Assembly (NCBI RefSeq): GCF_004331685.1 | Contig: NZ_SJSM01000005.1 | Location: 1-64,000, forward strand | Length of the DNA stretch: 64,000 nt | Direction of reading: 5' to 3' | Origin: Pedobacter hiemivivus | GTDB taxonomy: Bacteria; Bacteroidota; Bacteroidia; Sphingobacteriales; Sphingobacteriaceae | In this document: one piece after another, positions 35,752 through 44,473 of the stretch | How the letters are laid out: every line of letters begins with the position of its first letter | How positions within the stretch are numbered: position 1 is the first letter of the stretch | Notes under the pieces: model-generated | Told to the model about the DNA's origin: nothing | Databases searched by the model: none | The model's input: the letters and a program-made list of their open reading frames with translations, nothing else | Position numbers and translations under genes: made by a program

Positions 35752-37494
35752 CTACCTTCTTTCGCCAATTTGCTGCCGCCACATCGAGTAATACAAACCC
35801 TTCTCTTCCAGTAAATCCTGATGTGAACCTGATTCAGAAATCTTTCCTTTTTCCAACACATAAATCACATCGGCATGCATCACGGTAGACAAGCGGTGTG
35901 CGATCAGGATCGTCATCTGTTTGCGGCTGTCAGATATTTCCCTGATCGTATTAGAAATCTCCTCCTCTGTCAGGGAATCCAATGCGGAAGTGGCCTCATC
36001 GAAAATCAGCAAACGGGGTTCTCTTAATAAGGCCCTGGCAATTGACAAACGTTGCTTTTCACCGCCTGAAAGTTTCATACCATTTTCACCAAGTACAGTA
36101 TAAATTCCGTTAGAAGCTTTTGCAATTAAACCGGAAGCCGATGCTTTACTAAGCGCAAGGTTGATCTCCTCATCCGTGGCGGTAGGTTTAACAAAGCGCA
36201 GGTTATCCTTAATGGTACCTGCATACAGCTGAGTTTCCTGTGTTACAAATCCAATCTGCCTTCTCAGTGGATTGTAGCTAACCCGTGTTGAGGAAATCCC
36301 ATTGTAACAGATCTCCCCCATAACCGGCCTGTACAAGCCGACAAGAAGTTTAACCAGCGTCGACTTTCCTGAGCCCGAAGGCCCGACAAAGGCTATGGTT
36401 TGTCCGGACTTTATGCTAAACGATAAATCGTCTATCGCATTATATCCGGCTGTTTTATGTTTAAATACAACATCATTGAACTCCAGGCTTTGCAAATTGC
36501 CTACTTCAACCGAATTATCTGGGCGTTGCTCCACAGGGCGTTTCATCAATCTATCAAAAGTATTCAAAGACGCATCGGCTTCCCGATAAAGAATGATCAT
36601 GTTTCCAAGATCCTGCAAAGGTGTAAATATTGCGGTTGAAATAAACTGCATCGCGATCAATTCACCCGTAGAAAGTACCTTTCTAAAAATCAGCCACAAG
36701 AGGATAAATAGTATGGATTGCTTCAGTATGCTGAGCAAATTTCCCTGTAAAAAAGAAAGCACGCTTACTTTTCTTGCCTTAAGCATCTCGAGGTTAAATA
36801 TTTTCAGAGTCTGCTCGTTTAACCTCCTGATCTCCGAAAAGGTTAAGCCAAGGCTTTTGACTAATTCTATATTGCGTAGACTTTCGGTAATCACCCCCGC
36901 CTGGCTATCCGTCTGTCTGTTAATAGAGCGCTGTATATATTTTATTCTTTTAGAGAGTAATCCGGTAAGCGAGCCCAATAATAGCACTCCGACAAAGAAC
37001 ACGGGCACCAACAGCCAGTTCTTGCTGATACTGTACCAAATCAGAAAGCCAACTCCAACCAATGAAGAAAACAGCACATTGATAAATGCATTGGAAAAAC
37101 GCTCAGTATCTGTTTTTACCTTTTGCAGTACTGATAAGGTTGTACCACTCCTGCTGTCCTCAAATTCCTGAAAAGATAGCCGAAGCGTTTGTTTCAACCC
37201 ATCGTTGAAGATATGCATGCCAAAACGTGCTACAGCTTTGCGGGTCACATAATCCTGCGCGGCCTTGCAAAGCCTGGCCAGTATGGCAATTCCTAAGGCC
37301 AATAATAGCCAATACAGAATACCACGTATCAGTTCATTTTCGGGAAGTCGATCCTTATTCGTTGCATATTTATCAATGATAAGACCAAATATAATCGGAT
37401 CGAGCAGGCTGAGTAGTTGTGCCGAGGCCGCAAGTAAAAGCGATATGACAATTAGCAGGCGATGAGGACGAAGATACTTCCATAATATAATCAT
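35752..37494 (-). CDS. ABC transporter, fused permease/ATPase (exporter type)
   Basis: A 580-residue half-transporter. Six transmembrane helices fill about residues 10-300. The nucleotide-binding domain has Walker A GPSGSGKST (371-379), the signature LSGGEK (475-480), and Walker B LLIFDE (495-500) followed by the D-loop SALD. The type is MsbA/lipid-A-exporter-like; it would work as a homodimer in the inner membrane and export a lipid or peptide. The substrate is not clear from the neighbours, an unknown cytosolic protein downstream and an esterase upstream on the other strand. Confidence 0.92.
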   Translation of the reverse strand: MIILWKYLRPHRLLIVISLLLAASAQLLSLLDPIIFGLIIDKYATNKDRLPENELIRGILYWLLLALGIAILARLCKAAQDYVTRKAVARFGMHIFNDGLKQTLRLSFQEFEDSRSGTTLSVLQKVKTDTERFSNAFINVLFSSLVGVGFLIWYSISKNWLLVPVFFVGVLLLGSLTGLLSKRIKYIQRSINRQTDSQAGVITESLRNIELVKSLGLTFSEIRRLNEQTLKIFNLEMLKARKVSVLSFLQGNLLSILKQSILFILLWLIFRKVLSTGELIAMQFISTAIFTPLQDLGNMIILYREADASLNTFDRLMKRPVEQRPDNSVEVGNLQSLEFNDVVFKHKTAGYNAIDDLSFSIKSGQTIAFVGPSGSGKSTLVKLLVGLYRPVMGEICYNGISSTRVSYNPLRRQIGFVTQETQLYAGTIKDNLRFVKPTATDEEINLALSKASASGLIAKASNGIYTVLGENGMKLSGGEKQRLSIARALLREPRLLIFDEATSALDSLTEEEISNTIREISDSRKQMTILIAHRLSTVMHADVIYVLEKGKISESGSHQDLLEEKGLYYSMWRQQIGERR

Positions 37495-37663
37495 AGTTTA
37501 ATGGGGCTCTTACGTTCCATAATCGTATTTCATGTATTTATAACACCTCAATATTGACAATTGTTTAAGTTGTTGTTTTCCAGAAAGACCAATTAAACCA
37601 TTTGATTTTATTCTACTCTATGGAGTTATAATCACTTTGAGTTTTATAAAACACAGAATAACT

Positions 37664-38482
37664 ATGATTTTAAGATTCCACCTGTTCTGCACCTTTATTC
37701 TGGCTGTTTTGCTAGTTCCTTCGATGCCTTCATATGGCCAAAGTGTAAAAATAGAGAATCCCAATCCACAGGTCATGGAATGGAAGATCGGCGACACCAT
37801 AAGGAAAGCATTGGTGTATATCCCTAATGGCGCTAAAACTAACAAAACGCCCATTATTTTCACTTTTCATGGTCATGGTGGCAACATGGAAAATATGTAC
37901 AAAACACGGAGATTTGACCAGTTGTGGCCAGAAGCCATCTTTATATGTCCGCAAGGATTGAATACAGTTGGGCAGTTAACCGACCCAGAAGGAAAATTGC
38001 CTGGCTGGCAAAAGGGTATTGGAGCATATGGCGACCGCGACTTGAAATTCTTTGATGCTATGCTCGCGTCTTTACAAAAGAACTACCACATTGACACAAA
38101 TAGGATTTATGTCACTGGGCATTCTAATGGAGGGGGTTTTACCTATCTACTCTGGGCTGCCAGAGGGCCAGTATTCGCGGCTGTGGCACCAACTGCCGCT
38201 GTTGCGGCAAAAGTAATGAAACAACTCAAACCAAAACCTGTATTACATCTTTATGGTGAAAAAGATGAGCTCGTAAAAACCCAATGGCAGAAAGCTACTT
38301 GCCAGTTCTTGTTAAGATTAAATGATTGCAGTGATACAGGCGTACCTTTTGCAGCTAATGCCATCTTATATAAATCCAGTATCGGCAGCTCTGTAGTGAT
38401 CTATAGTCATCCCGGAGGACATGCTTATCCTCCTGCTGCCAACCAGGTGATCATCGATTTCTTTAAACAGCAGTCGAAATGA
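37664..38482 (+). CDS. Secreted alpha/beta-hydrolase, PHB depolymerase/feruloyl-esterase type
   Basis: A 272-residue protein with a signal peptide (1-26). I start at ATG 37664-37666; a TTG nine codons upstream is in frame but would lengthen the signal peptide unusually. The oxyanion region FHGHGG (68-73), nucleophile S154 in GHSNGGG, D201 in GEKDE and H253 in HPGGHAYPP form a plausible catalytic triad. Related proteins hydrolyse polyesters or feruloyl/acetyl esters on plant polysaccharides. It is divergent from the ABC gene; the substrate is not known. Confidence 0.85.
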   Translation: MILRFHLFCTFILAVLLVPSMPSYGQSVKIENPNPQVMEWKIGDTIRKALVYIPNGAKTNKTPIIFTFHGHGGNMENMYKTRRFDQLWPEAIFICPQGLNTVGQLTDPEGKLPGWQKGIGAYGDRDLKFFDAMLASLQKNYHIDTNRIYVTGHSNGGGFTYLLWAARGPVFAAVAPTAAVAAKVMKQLKPKPVLHLYGEKDELVKTQWQKATCQFLLRLNDCSDTGVPFAANAILYKSSIGSSVVIYSHPGGHAYPPAANQVIIDFFKQQSK

Positions 38483-38580
38483 TCATACAAAAACATCATC
38501 AATAAGATAGATAAAAATGGTTATTTTCGATATATGAGATTTAGCTTATTATACGTGTAGTTTCAATCCAAAAAAACGCA

Positions 38581-39243
38581 ATGAAATTAAAAGTCATCAT
38601 AACTGGAGCTACCGGAATGGTAGGTGAAGGTGTACTACAAGAATGTATAGCCAACCCAAAAGTAGAAAAAATCTTGTTGATCAACCGCAAGCCAAGTGGA
38701 TACGCACATTCTAAAATTGAAGAAATCATACACAGTAACTTCAATGATATAGGCCCCATTGTGGATAGCGTAAAAAACTATGATGCCTGTTATTTTTGCC
38801 TGGGGGTTTCTTCTCTAGGGATGAACGAAGAGGCTTACACCAAAGTAACCTACAACCTGACTTTAGATTTTGCAAAAATTTTATCAGCAGTCAATCCGCA
38901 AATGACATTCTGTTATGTTTCCGGAGCCAGCACCGACAGTACCGAAAAAGGAAAACAAATGTGGGCCAGAGTAAAGGGAAAAACAGAAAATGACCTGATG
39001 AAACTTCCGTTTAAAGCTGTTTATAATTTTCGCCCTGCTTTTATGAAACCAACAAAAGGTGCTAAAAACATGAAAGGGATCTATAAAGTGATCAATGTCC
39101 TGTTTCCGTTATTTAGAGTTTTTAGTCCCAGTTATTTTCTCACCCTGGAACAGGTGGGAAAAGCAATGATAAATGTGACTATTGATGGATATTCGAAACA
39201 GGTTTTAGAAGTAACAGATATACTTTTGCTTTCTAAAACATAG
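38581..39243 (+). CDS. NAD(P)-binding atypical SDR-family protein
   Basis: A 220-residue Rossmann-fold protein. The N-terminal GATGMVGEG (residues 9-17) is the cofactor-binding turn of atypical short-chain dehydrogenases such as NmrA/HSCARG-like proteins. A Ser-Tyr-Lys catalytic set is not visible, as is usual for this group. No signal peptide. It shares the plus strand with the esterase gene, 98 bp apart. Its stop is 1 bp from the convergent DUF2200 gene. No reaction can be assigned. Confidence 0.85.
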   Translation: MKLKVIITGATGMVGEGVLQECIANPKVEKILLINRKPSGYAHSKIEEIIHSNFNDIGPIVDSVKNYDACYFCLGVSSLGMNEEAYTKVTYNLTLDFAKILSAVNPQMTFCYVSGASTDSTEKGKQMWARVKGKTENDLMKLPFKAVYNFRPAFMKPTKGAKNMKGIYKVINVLFPLFRVFSPSYFLTLEQVGKAMINVTIDGYSKQVLEVTDILLLSKT

Positions 39244-39244
39244 T

Positions 39245-39595
39245 TTACTTCCTTAGAATCTTATCCATTGCTTTTCCTTTTGCCAATTCATCAATCAATT
39301 TATCCAAATAACGTATCTTTTGCATAAGTTCATCTTCGATTTCTTCCACACGGTAACCGCAGATTACACCGGTAATTTTTGAAACGTTTGGATTTATTTG
39401 TGGCGCCTGAGCAAAAAAAGTTTCAAAATCAGTCTTGTTATCGAGATGTAGTTGAAATGTTTGTCTATCATATCCAGTCAGCCAAAATATGATTTCATCT
39501 ACTTCCTCTTTTGTGCGGCCTTTTTTCTCCGCTTTTTGGATGTAATGTGGGTAAACGCCTGCAAAAGACATTTTATATACTCTATTATTATTCAT
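39245..39595 (-). CDS. DUF2200 family protein
   Basis: A 116-residue cytosolic protein with the full family pattern: [23 protein letters not shown] near the N-terminus, [28 protein letters not shown] and [35 protein letters not shown]. The function is unknown. It begins 1 bp after the NTF2-like gene, so they are cotranscribed. Confidence 0.92.
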   Translation of the reverse strand: MNNNRVYKMSFAGVYPHYIQKAEKKGRTKEEVDEIIFWLTGYDRQTFQLHLDNKTDFETFFAQAPQINPNVSKITGVICGYRVEEIEDELMQKIRYLDKLIDELAKGKAMDKILRK

Positions 39596-39596
39596 T

Positions 39597-39998
39597 TTAC
39601 CCGTTATTAATTAACACAGCAGATCCAAAAGGATTGTCAACTATCCACAACCAATTCCCCTCCTCATTTCTTTTCATTACACAAGAAGTATGGCCTGTCA
39701 TTTTAATCGGATGTCCATCTGGTGTATTTCCAGTCATTTCCCATTGATCAAGCCACATAACCAGATCATCAACCACAGTTACATGCGGAGTTCCGCCTTT
39801 AATATCTAATTTTAATGCGCATATGTTATTCATCGCCGACTGAATCTGATCAAGTCCCCTTAGCTCCTTCCCCTCTCTATCTATATAAACCGCCTGAGTA
39901 TGAAAGCAACTTAATGCTCCTATTGCATCTCCATTTTTTATACAATGGCGAAAATATGCTACGGCTCCAGTTTCTGTTTTTCTATTAAATTCTTGCAT
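39597..39998 (-). CDS. NTF2-like (SnoaL/DUF4440-type) protein
   Basis: A 133-residue cone-fold protein: an N-terminal helix ([21 protein letters not shown]), then strands with [21 protein letters not shown] and [14 protein letters not shown]. The family ranges from enzymes to ligand binders, and no catalytic residues can be named. A possible minus-strand -7 box TATATTTG lies at 40023-40030, 25 bp before the start. It is coexpressed with DUF2200. Confidence 0.75.
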   Translation of the reverse strand: MQEFNRKTETGAVAYFRHCIKNGDAIGALSCFHTQAVYIDREGKELRGLDQIQSAMNNICALKLDIKGGTPHVTVVDDLVMWLDQWEMTGNTPDGHPIKMTGHTSCVMKRNEEGNWLWIVDNPFGSAVLINNG

Positions 39999-40047
39999 GC
40001 TACTTTTTCAACTTTTCTTCATCAAATATAGATTCATTATTAGTAAA

Positions 40048-40087
40048 TTAGAAAACCGTCTTTATTGAAATAAAGACGGTTTTCTAA
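40048..40087. terminator. Perfect 19-bp hairpin, possible terminator
   Basis: TTAGAAAACCGTCTTTATT (40048-40066) pairs with its complement at 40069-40087. U-rich sequence lies within the stem end rather than after it, so termination efficiency is uncertain. It could end locus 3 transcripts 340 bp after the last gene, or insulate the NTF2-like promoter just below it. Confidence 0.55.
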
Positions 40088-40276
40088 ACAATGATAACAC
40101 AGCATGTAAGCTATCTTCAATTTTTCTCCTTTTAAACTCATGTCAAATCCAAAAACCAGCATACTATTGCAGGTATTAGAAAGCGTAATCAATCATCATG
40201 ACAGGATTATGAAGACTACACTTAAACCCGAGAAATGTTTAATATTTTACTAGGTTTTGATATCATATACCCCACC

Positions 40277-40350
40277 TATTCTATACAGGTTCTCTACGGG
40301 TTCTTTACGACTTTAGCCGTAGGGGAGCCGTAAGGAATACGGTATCTAAT
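40277..40350. repeat. Second inverted array of 11-bp repeats
   Basis: Two tandem units GGTTCTCTACG (40288-40298) and GGTTCTTTACG (40299-40309), with a weaker unit before them (40277-40287), face complementary units CGTAGGGGAGC (40318-40328) and CGTAAGGAATA (40329-40339) across a short TTTAG-containing loop. The two arms form an imperfect stem. The 11-bp period and inverted design match the array at 8923-9016, but the base sequence differs. It lies 79 bp or more past the locus 3 end. The function is unknown. Confidence 0.7.
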
Positions 40351-40428
40351 TGGCATATTTCTTTGTCCCGGCAACACACAGAATCACCCCAGCTGTTACG
40401 CCTAACCTAGCAAAAATGATTTAGTTCC

Positions 40429-41700
40429 TCAAATAGAATCTATAATTTTATGTATTGAGTCTTTTTGCCTTTTGATTACAAATTCCTTTGCCTTAGCCAA
40501 TTTCTTGAGTGCTTTGGGATAATCTCCATGAATTTCCATCAGTGTATCTCCAATTTGGTTCCCACTGGTAAAATCAATTTCAAAAAGCCATTCTGACAAA
40601 CCAATATCTGCCCACATCTGTCCCTTTCGAGTATCTGTTGGCTGTCTGAGATGAATAGCAGGGACATTTGATGAAAAGGCAATGATCGGTGAGTGCATTT
40701 CGAAACTAATCAGCGCCCTTGCCTGAGCATAGACCGATTGAGCCTCATCCGGAATCCAATAGGTATCCCGCCACACTACCTGTTTTTTCACATCTTCGGG
40801 AAGTGGATCTACCAATATTTCTTTGGCTAGCTCAACCTGATAAATAACTTCGGGGCAGGCCAATACCTTTAAGCCGGTTTCCCTTACCCATCTGATGATC
40901 ACCTCACGAAGTTTTGCATGGTCTGTTTCATTATAATACTGGGAAATCATGTATTTCTTTGACTCCTCCTCTGTGGGCTGTACCCCCTTCATTTTCCAGT
41001 ATGGCGTATACCGAAGGCGAGGTATCACACAGATAAATTCTCCTTTTTTCAAACCTACCCTATTCAGATAATCAGTTGCAAGCTGATCATTTCTAAGGTT
41101 AATCGCAAAAGTTGCATCCGGAGCAAACTCCGTTAACGGGCATTTTGACTTTAAAGATTTTAAATAATCTAATGAAGCAGTATCCCTGCAATATATAAAC
41201 GAAGCCTTGTTGATTAAGTCTAAAGATGCTACATCACCATCAACCAACGAAATACCGTACATACCAAAAGGCTTACCAGTTTGTTTATACCATGCCCTTA
41301 GATCGACTGGAACAACAATCCAGGGACCAGAGCCATGTACCATAATGTCGCATGTTTCAAATGCTTGCTGCAGTTCTGGTGTAGTTGGTTTTCCGTTAGT
41401 ATCAATTTTTCCAGGAGCAAGTTTTAATTGACTAAAACTCTTCTTTAGCAACTTATCCACACCATTCTCCAGATTATTTGGCCATAGCGTTATCTCAGCC
41501 CTAGGGAGATAGGTATTAAACAGCTCCATAATTCCAAAAGTGTGCCCAATATCGCCGATATTAACAGTCTGCCAGGACGAACGCAATAAGATTTTTGCAT
41601 TGGGTTTAATTGCACCGCTACTGATGGCCCCCATCAGTGGTGCAGCAATAGGAAGTGCAGCAAAGGCCGCCAGATCCTTTATAAATTTTCTTCTTTCCAT
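40429..41700 (-). CDS. Exported polysaccharide pyruvyl transferase-family protein
   Basis: A 423-residue protein starting MERRKFIKDLAAFAALPIAA, a classic Tat signal (Arg-Arg-Lys-Phe), so it should be folded in the cytoplasm and exported. The rest matches the PS_pyruv_trans fold: SWQTVNIGDIGHTFGIMELF near the start, IMVHGSGPW, SFIYCRDTASLDYL and ALISFEMHSPIIAFSSNVPAIHL near the C-terminus. The family normally adds pyruvate ketals to polysaccharides inside the cell, so an exported member within a degradation locus is odd. Start ATG 41698-41700; a TTG two codons upstream is disregarded. It is the last gene of locus 3. Confidence 0.8.
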   Translation of the reverse strand: MERRKFIKDLAAFAALPIAAPLMGAISSGAIKPNAKILLRSSWQTVNIGDIGHTFGIMELFNTYLPRAEITLWPNNLENGVDKLLKKSFSQLKLAPGKIDTNGKPTTPELQQAFETCDIMVHGSGPWIVVPVDLRAWYKQTGKPFGMYGISLVDGDVASLDLINKASFIYCRDTASLDYLKSLKSKCPLTEFAPDATFAINLRNDQLATDYLNRVGLKKGEFICVIPRLRYTPYWKMKGVQPTEEESKKYMISQYYNETDHAKLREVIIRWVRETGLKVLACPEVIYQVELAKEILVDPLPEDVKKQVVWRDTYWIPDEAQSVYAQARALISFEMHSPIIAFSSNVPAIHLRQPTDTRKGQMWADIGLSEWLFEIDFTSGNQIGDTLMEIHGDYPKALKKLAKAKEFVIKRQKDSIHKIIDSI

Positions 41701-41709
41701 CTTCAAGTT

Positions 41710-43083
41710 CTATGGCTTTTTTTCAATTTTAAAAATATGAGGCTTTGGCTGGTTTACCTCGTAAATAGCCGCAGCTAGAACCGGTAATTTCTTTAAGGCC
41801 TCTGCTTCTCCATTCTTTTTCAAAATGTAGTTTTTAAATTGTTTCTGATAATATTCATAATGGCCCCCATCTTTTAAAGATTCCAGTCTTTTATCCAGAT
41901 ATTGCTCCACTACAGTTATATCGGATTGATCTTTAAGGCCCGAAAGCTCGTTAAATTCAACAAACCGAAGATTACGAATCACTGCTTCTGCATCCCTGTA
42001 TTTTACACAGGCATCCATCACATTTATAGCCTGCTGATATTGAGGTGTGTTTTGATATAACGACAGATTAATTCCGGTTAAAAACGCTTCATCGGTAAAG
42101 GAAGCAATTAAAACATCATCAATAAAAAGATTATAGCTCCCCGGTTGTAAACTTTTCACCTGCAATAGCTCAGTGTTAAATTCTTCATAAAAAGGAACCC
42201 AACTAAGCGCTTTTTTTGCAGATTCTTTAACCGGACAAGGCAGACTCTTTTCAATACATTCAAAACTGAGCACGTTATTTTTATTGGATTGCTTTTTTAT
42301 TTCTGCGTTAAAGCTATTCTTTTGTGATGCCGACAGGTCATTCCCAATCACTAATTTCGAGACATATTGAGGGGCCTTTGTATCCTTAAGAAACTGGTAA
42401 GCCATTACAAAATGACCGGCAGACAAGGGATGTACTCTATCTTTACCGATAATGGTAAATGCAGGATCTTTTGCCTGTTCTTCTCTATTGATACGCAGCA
42501 AAACAGTCTGAAAATCGACTAAGCCGGTTTGGTACTTTTCAGATAGGGAATGCATTTGTTCAGCACACCTTTGTAAAGCATCATTAACACCATACAAATT
42601 CGGAGTTTCTATAACTGCCGTCTGATCATAAATTGAAGGTTTAAGGAGAATTACATTCCCTACTCGTTTTTTCAAGATACTTACAGCGGCATCTGTATTG
42701 CTGTTGTAAGCCGTCAACGCCTTTTCCTTTAACTCATCATTAGCATCTTTTTTCCCATAAAGATCTCGTTTCACATCGTTCATCCCAATCATCATCACCG
42801 CATGGGTAGGTTCATGGATCAGAACATCCTTATCCATCCTTTTCAAGATTCCGGCAGCAACATCTCCGGAAATCCCACAATTGAAAAAATTGATTTGTTC
42901 CTTCGGGAACCGTGTGGCATAGTACATCCACAAATCATTGTAATACTCCCCGTTATTAGTAATGCTATTACCGACAAAGCAAACCTTACTCCCATTAGGA
43001 AAAAGGGATTTATTAAGCGCTTGTGCAAATCCATTTAAGGTATGAATGAACAGCCCCAGGAACAGAATTATTTTATATTTCAT
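41710..43083 (-). CDS. SGNH/GDSL-family hydrolase, secreted
   Basis: A 457-residue protein with a signal peptide (1-20). The SGNH blocks are complete: S40 in FVGNSITNN (block I), G73 in NCGISGD (block II), N102 in IGMND (block III) and D215/H218 in KDRVHP (block V). Family members are esterases that remove acetyl or other acyl groups from polysaccharides. The C-terminal 230 residues are an unrecognised extension. The start could be ATG 43081-43083 (chosen), ATG 43087-43089 or TTG 43093-43095. It lies 16 bp after the GH29 gene. Confidence 0.88.
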   Translation of the reverse strand: MKYKIILFLGLFIHTLNGFAQALNKSLFPNGSKVCFVGNSITNNGEYYNDLWMYYATRFPKEQINFFNCGISGDVAAGILKRMDKDVLIHEPTHAVMMIGMNDVKRDLYGKKDANDELKEKALTAYNSNTDAAVSILKKRVGNVILLKPSIYDQTAVIETPNLYGVNDALQRCAEQMHSLSEKYQTGLVDFQTVLLRINREEQAKDPAFTIIGKDRVHPLSAGHFVMAYQFLKDTKAPQYVSKLVIGNDLSASQKNSFNAEIKKQSNKNNVLSFECIEKSLPCPVKESAKKALSWVPFYEEFNTELLQVKSLQPGSYNLFIDDVLIASFTDEAFLTGINLSLYQNTPQYQQAINVMDACVKYRDAEAVIRNLRFVEFNELSGLKDQSDITVVEQYLDKRLESLKDGGHYEYYQKQFKNYILKKNGEAEALKKLPVLAAAIYEVNQPKPHIFKIEKKP

Positions 43084-43099
43084 ATGCATTGACAATAGA

Positions 43100-44473
43100 T
43101 TAATTAAAACACTCTATTTTAAATACCCAGGCATGTTCGCATGGCATTGTTGCTGGATTTAAAGTAGGAGCTTGGATCCTTAACTGATCTCCTTTTATGA
43201 CAGATTTAACTGAAGCTCCAGAACCTAATAAACTTACTTTACCTGCTTTTTTAACCTTACTGATCAGCAGATCAGTTTCTGGCCATTTTGTACAGATCAC
43301 GTAAAGATCTTTTCCTTTTTGAGTGTAAAAAATAGTTTGGCCCTTACTATGCTGAGGTCTGTTGGCCCATGAAGAAGTACCATATATGGCTTCTCCGTTT
43401 ACCTTCAGCCAGCTACCCATATCCAATAAACGTTCCTGCATAATTACCGGAATGAGTCCATTGGCATCGGGTCCGATATTAAGCAAAAGATTGCCGCCGT
43501 TACTCACTTTATCGATCAGCAAATCGACTAACTGTTTGCTTGAAAAATAATGATCTAAGGTTTCGAACCGATTAAAACCATAGGAAGTTCCTATTCCGCG
43601 GCTCTCTTCCCAGGGATGTTCAGCTTTTTCACCTATCCCTTTGGCATCATGTACCAGCTCATATTCAGTTGTGTAATAGCCGCCATGTTTACTTCGTGTT
43701 TCTTTTCCCCAACGGTCATTTACCACAACAGTATTTTTCACTGCAGATTCATTATATAACCAGGATAGAAACTTCGTGCTTTTAAGTTTTCCCGATTCAT
43801 AATCCCATTCCCCGTCCGAAAAGATCACCTCTGGCTTATAACGGTTAACCAAGTCTTTCATTTGAGGCAACATATGGCTCTCCACGTAACTGTCTATAGT
43901 TTGGGGTTTATAAAGTGGGTTAGTCCATTCCAGCAGGGAATAATAAAACCCCATCTTCAATCCCTTAGCTTTAACCGCATTGGTAAGATCACCAGCAATA
44001 TCGCGACGTGGTCCAACATCAACACTGTTCCATTTATTGCTTTCAGCACTGGGCCATAAACAAAATCCATCGTGGTGTTTAGAGGTAAGCACCACATACT
44101 TTGCACCTGATTTAACGAAGAGCTCGGCCCATTCATCTGCTTTAAAATATTCTGCTTTAAACATTGGTGCAAAATCGCTGTATTTAAACTGTTCGCCATA
44201 AAACTTCCTATGATGCGCACTAAATAATTTATTGCCCTGTATCAGTCTGTTTTCATAATGTTCGGCATATTTTTCGTAAACCCCTTCAACTTCATTAACA
44301 GGTGCATAGGCTGGGACTGAATAAAGCCCCCAATGAATAAAGATACCAAACTTAGCATCAGTCCACCAACCCGGAGTTTCTCTTTTATCCAGTGATTGCC
44401 ATTCGGGCTGATACGTTTGGGAAAAGCTATTCCCAGTTATGGTCATTAGTAATAAGCAGCACAGTAATCTCAT
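43100..44473 (-). CDS. Alpha-L-fucosidase, GH29
   Basis: A 457-residue secreted enzyme with a signal peptide (1-18). The catalytic barrel (about 35-350) shows WWTDAKFGIFIHWGLYSVPAY, SKHHDGFCLW (131-140) and the predicted nucleophile D220 in PEVIFSDGEWD. It should release alpha-L-fucose from oligosaccharides or side chains by retaining hydrolysis. The C-terminal 90 residues form a small beta domain. The gene starts one base before the heparinase-like stop, as part of locus 3. The fucose link bears on the catabolic operon to the right. Confidence 0.93.
   Translation of the reverse strand: MRLLCCLLLMTITGNSFSQTYQPEWQSLDKRETPGWWTDAKFGIFIHWGLYSVPAYAPVNEVEGVYEKYAEHYENRLIQGNKLFSAHHRKFYGEQFKYSDFAPMFKAEYFKADEWAELFVKSGAKYVVLTSKHHDGFCLWPSAESNKWNSVDVGPRRDIAGDLTNAVKAKGLKMGFYYSLLEWTNPLYKPQTIDSYVESHMLPQMKDLVNRYKPEVIFSDGEWDYESGKLKSTKFLSWLYNESAVKNTVVVNDRWGKETRSKHGGYYTTEYELVHDAKGIGEKAEHPWEESRGIGTSYGFNRFETLDHYFSSKQLVDLLIDKVSNGGNLLLNIGPDANGLIPVIMQERLLDMGSWLKVNGEAIYGTSSWANRPQHSKGQTIFYTQKGKDLYVICTKWPETDLLISKVKKAGKVSLLGSGASVKSVIKGDQLRIQAPTLNPATMPCEHAWVFKIECFN

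Larger units (their letters stand above)
39999..40428. other. 430-bp intergenic region
   Basis: It holds a possible -7 box TATATTTG (40023-40030), a 19-bp perfect hairpin (40048-40087), about 190 bp of plain DNA (40088-40276) with no feature I can see, and the second 11-bp-phased inverted array (40277-40350). No gene was found. It separates the NTF2-like gene from the end of locus 3. Confidence 0.7.

Noticed and set aside
35688..35861. 58-residue N-terminal extension of the unknown protein at 34446-35687
   Set aside because: It overlaps the ABC exporter gene and is Cys/Arg-rich; ATG 35685-35687 starts a natural Lys-rich N-terminus.
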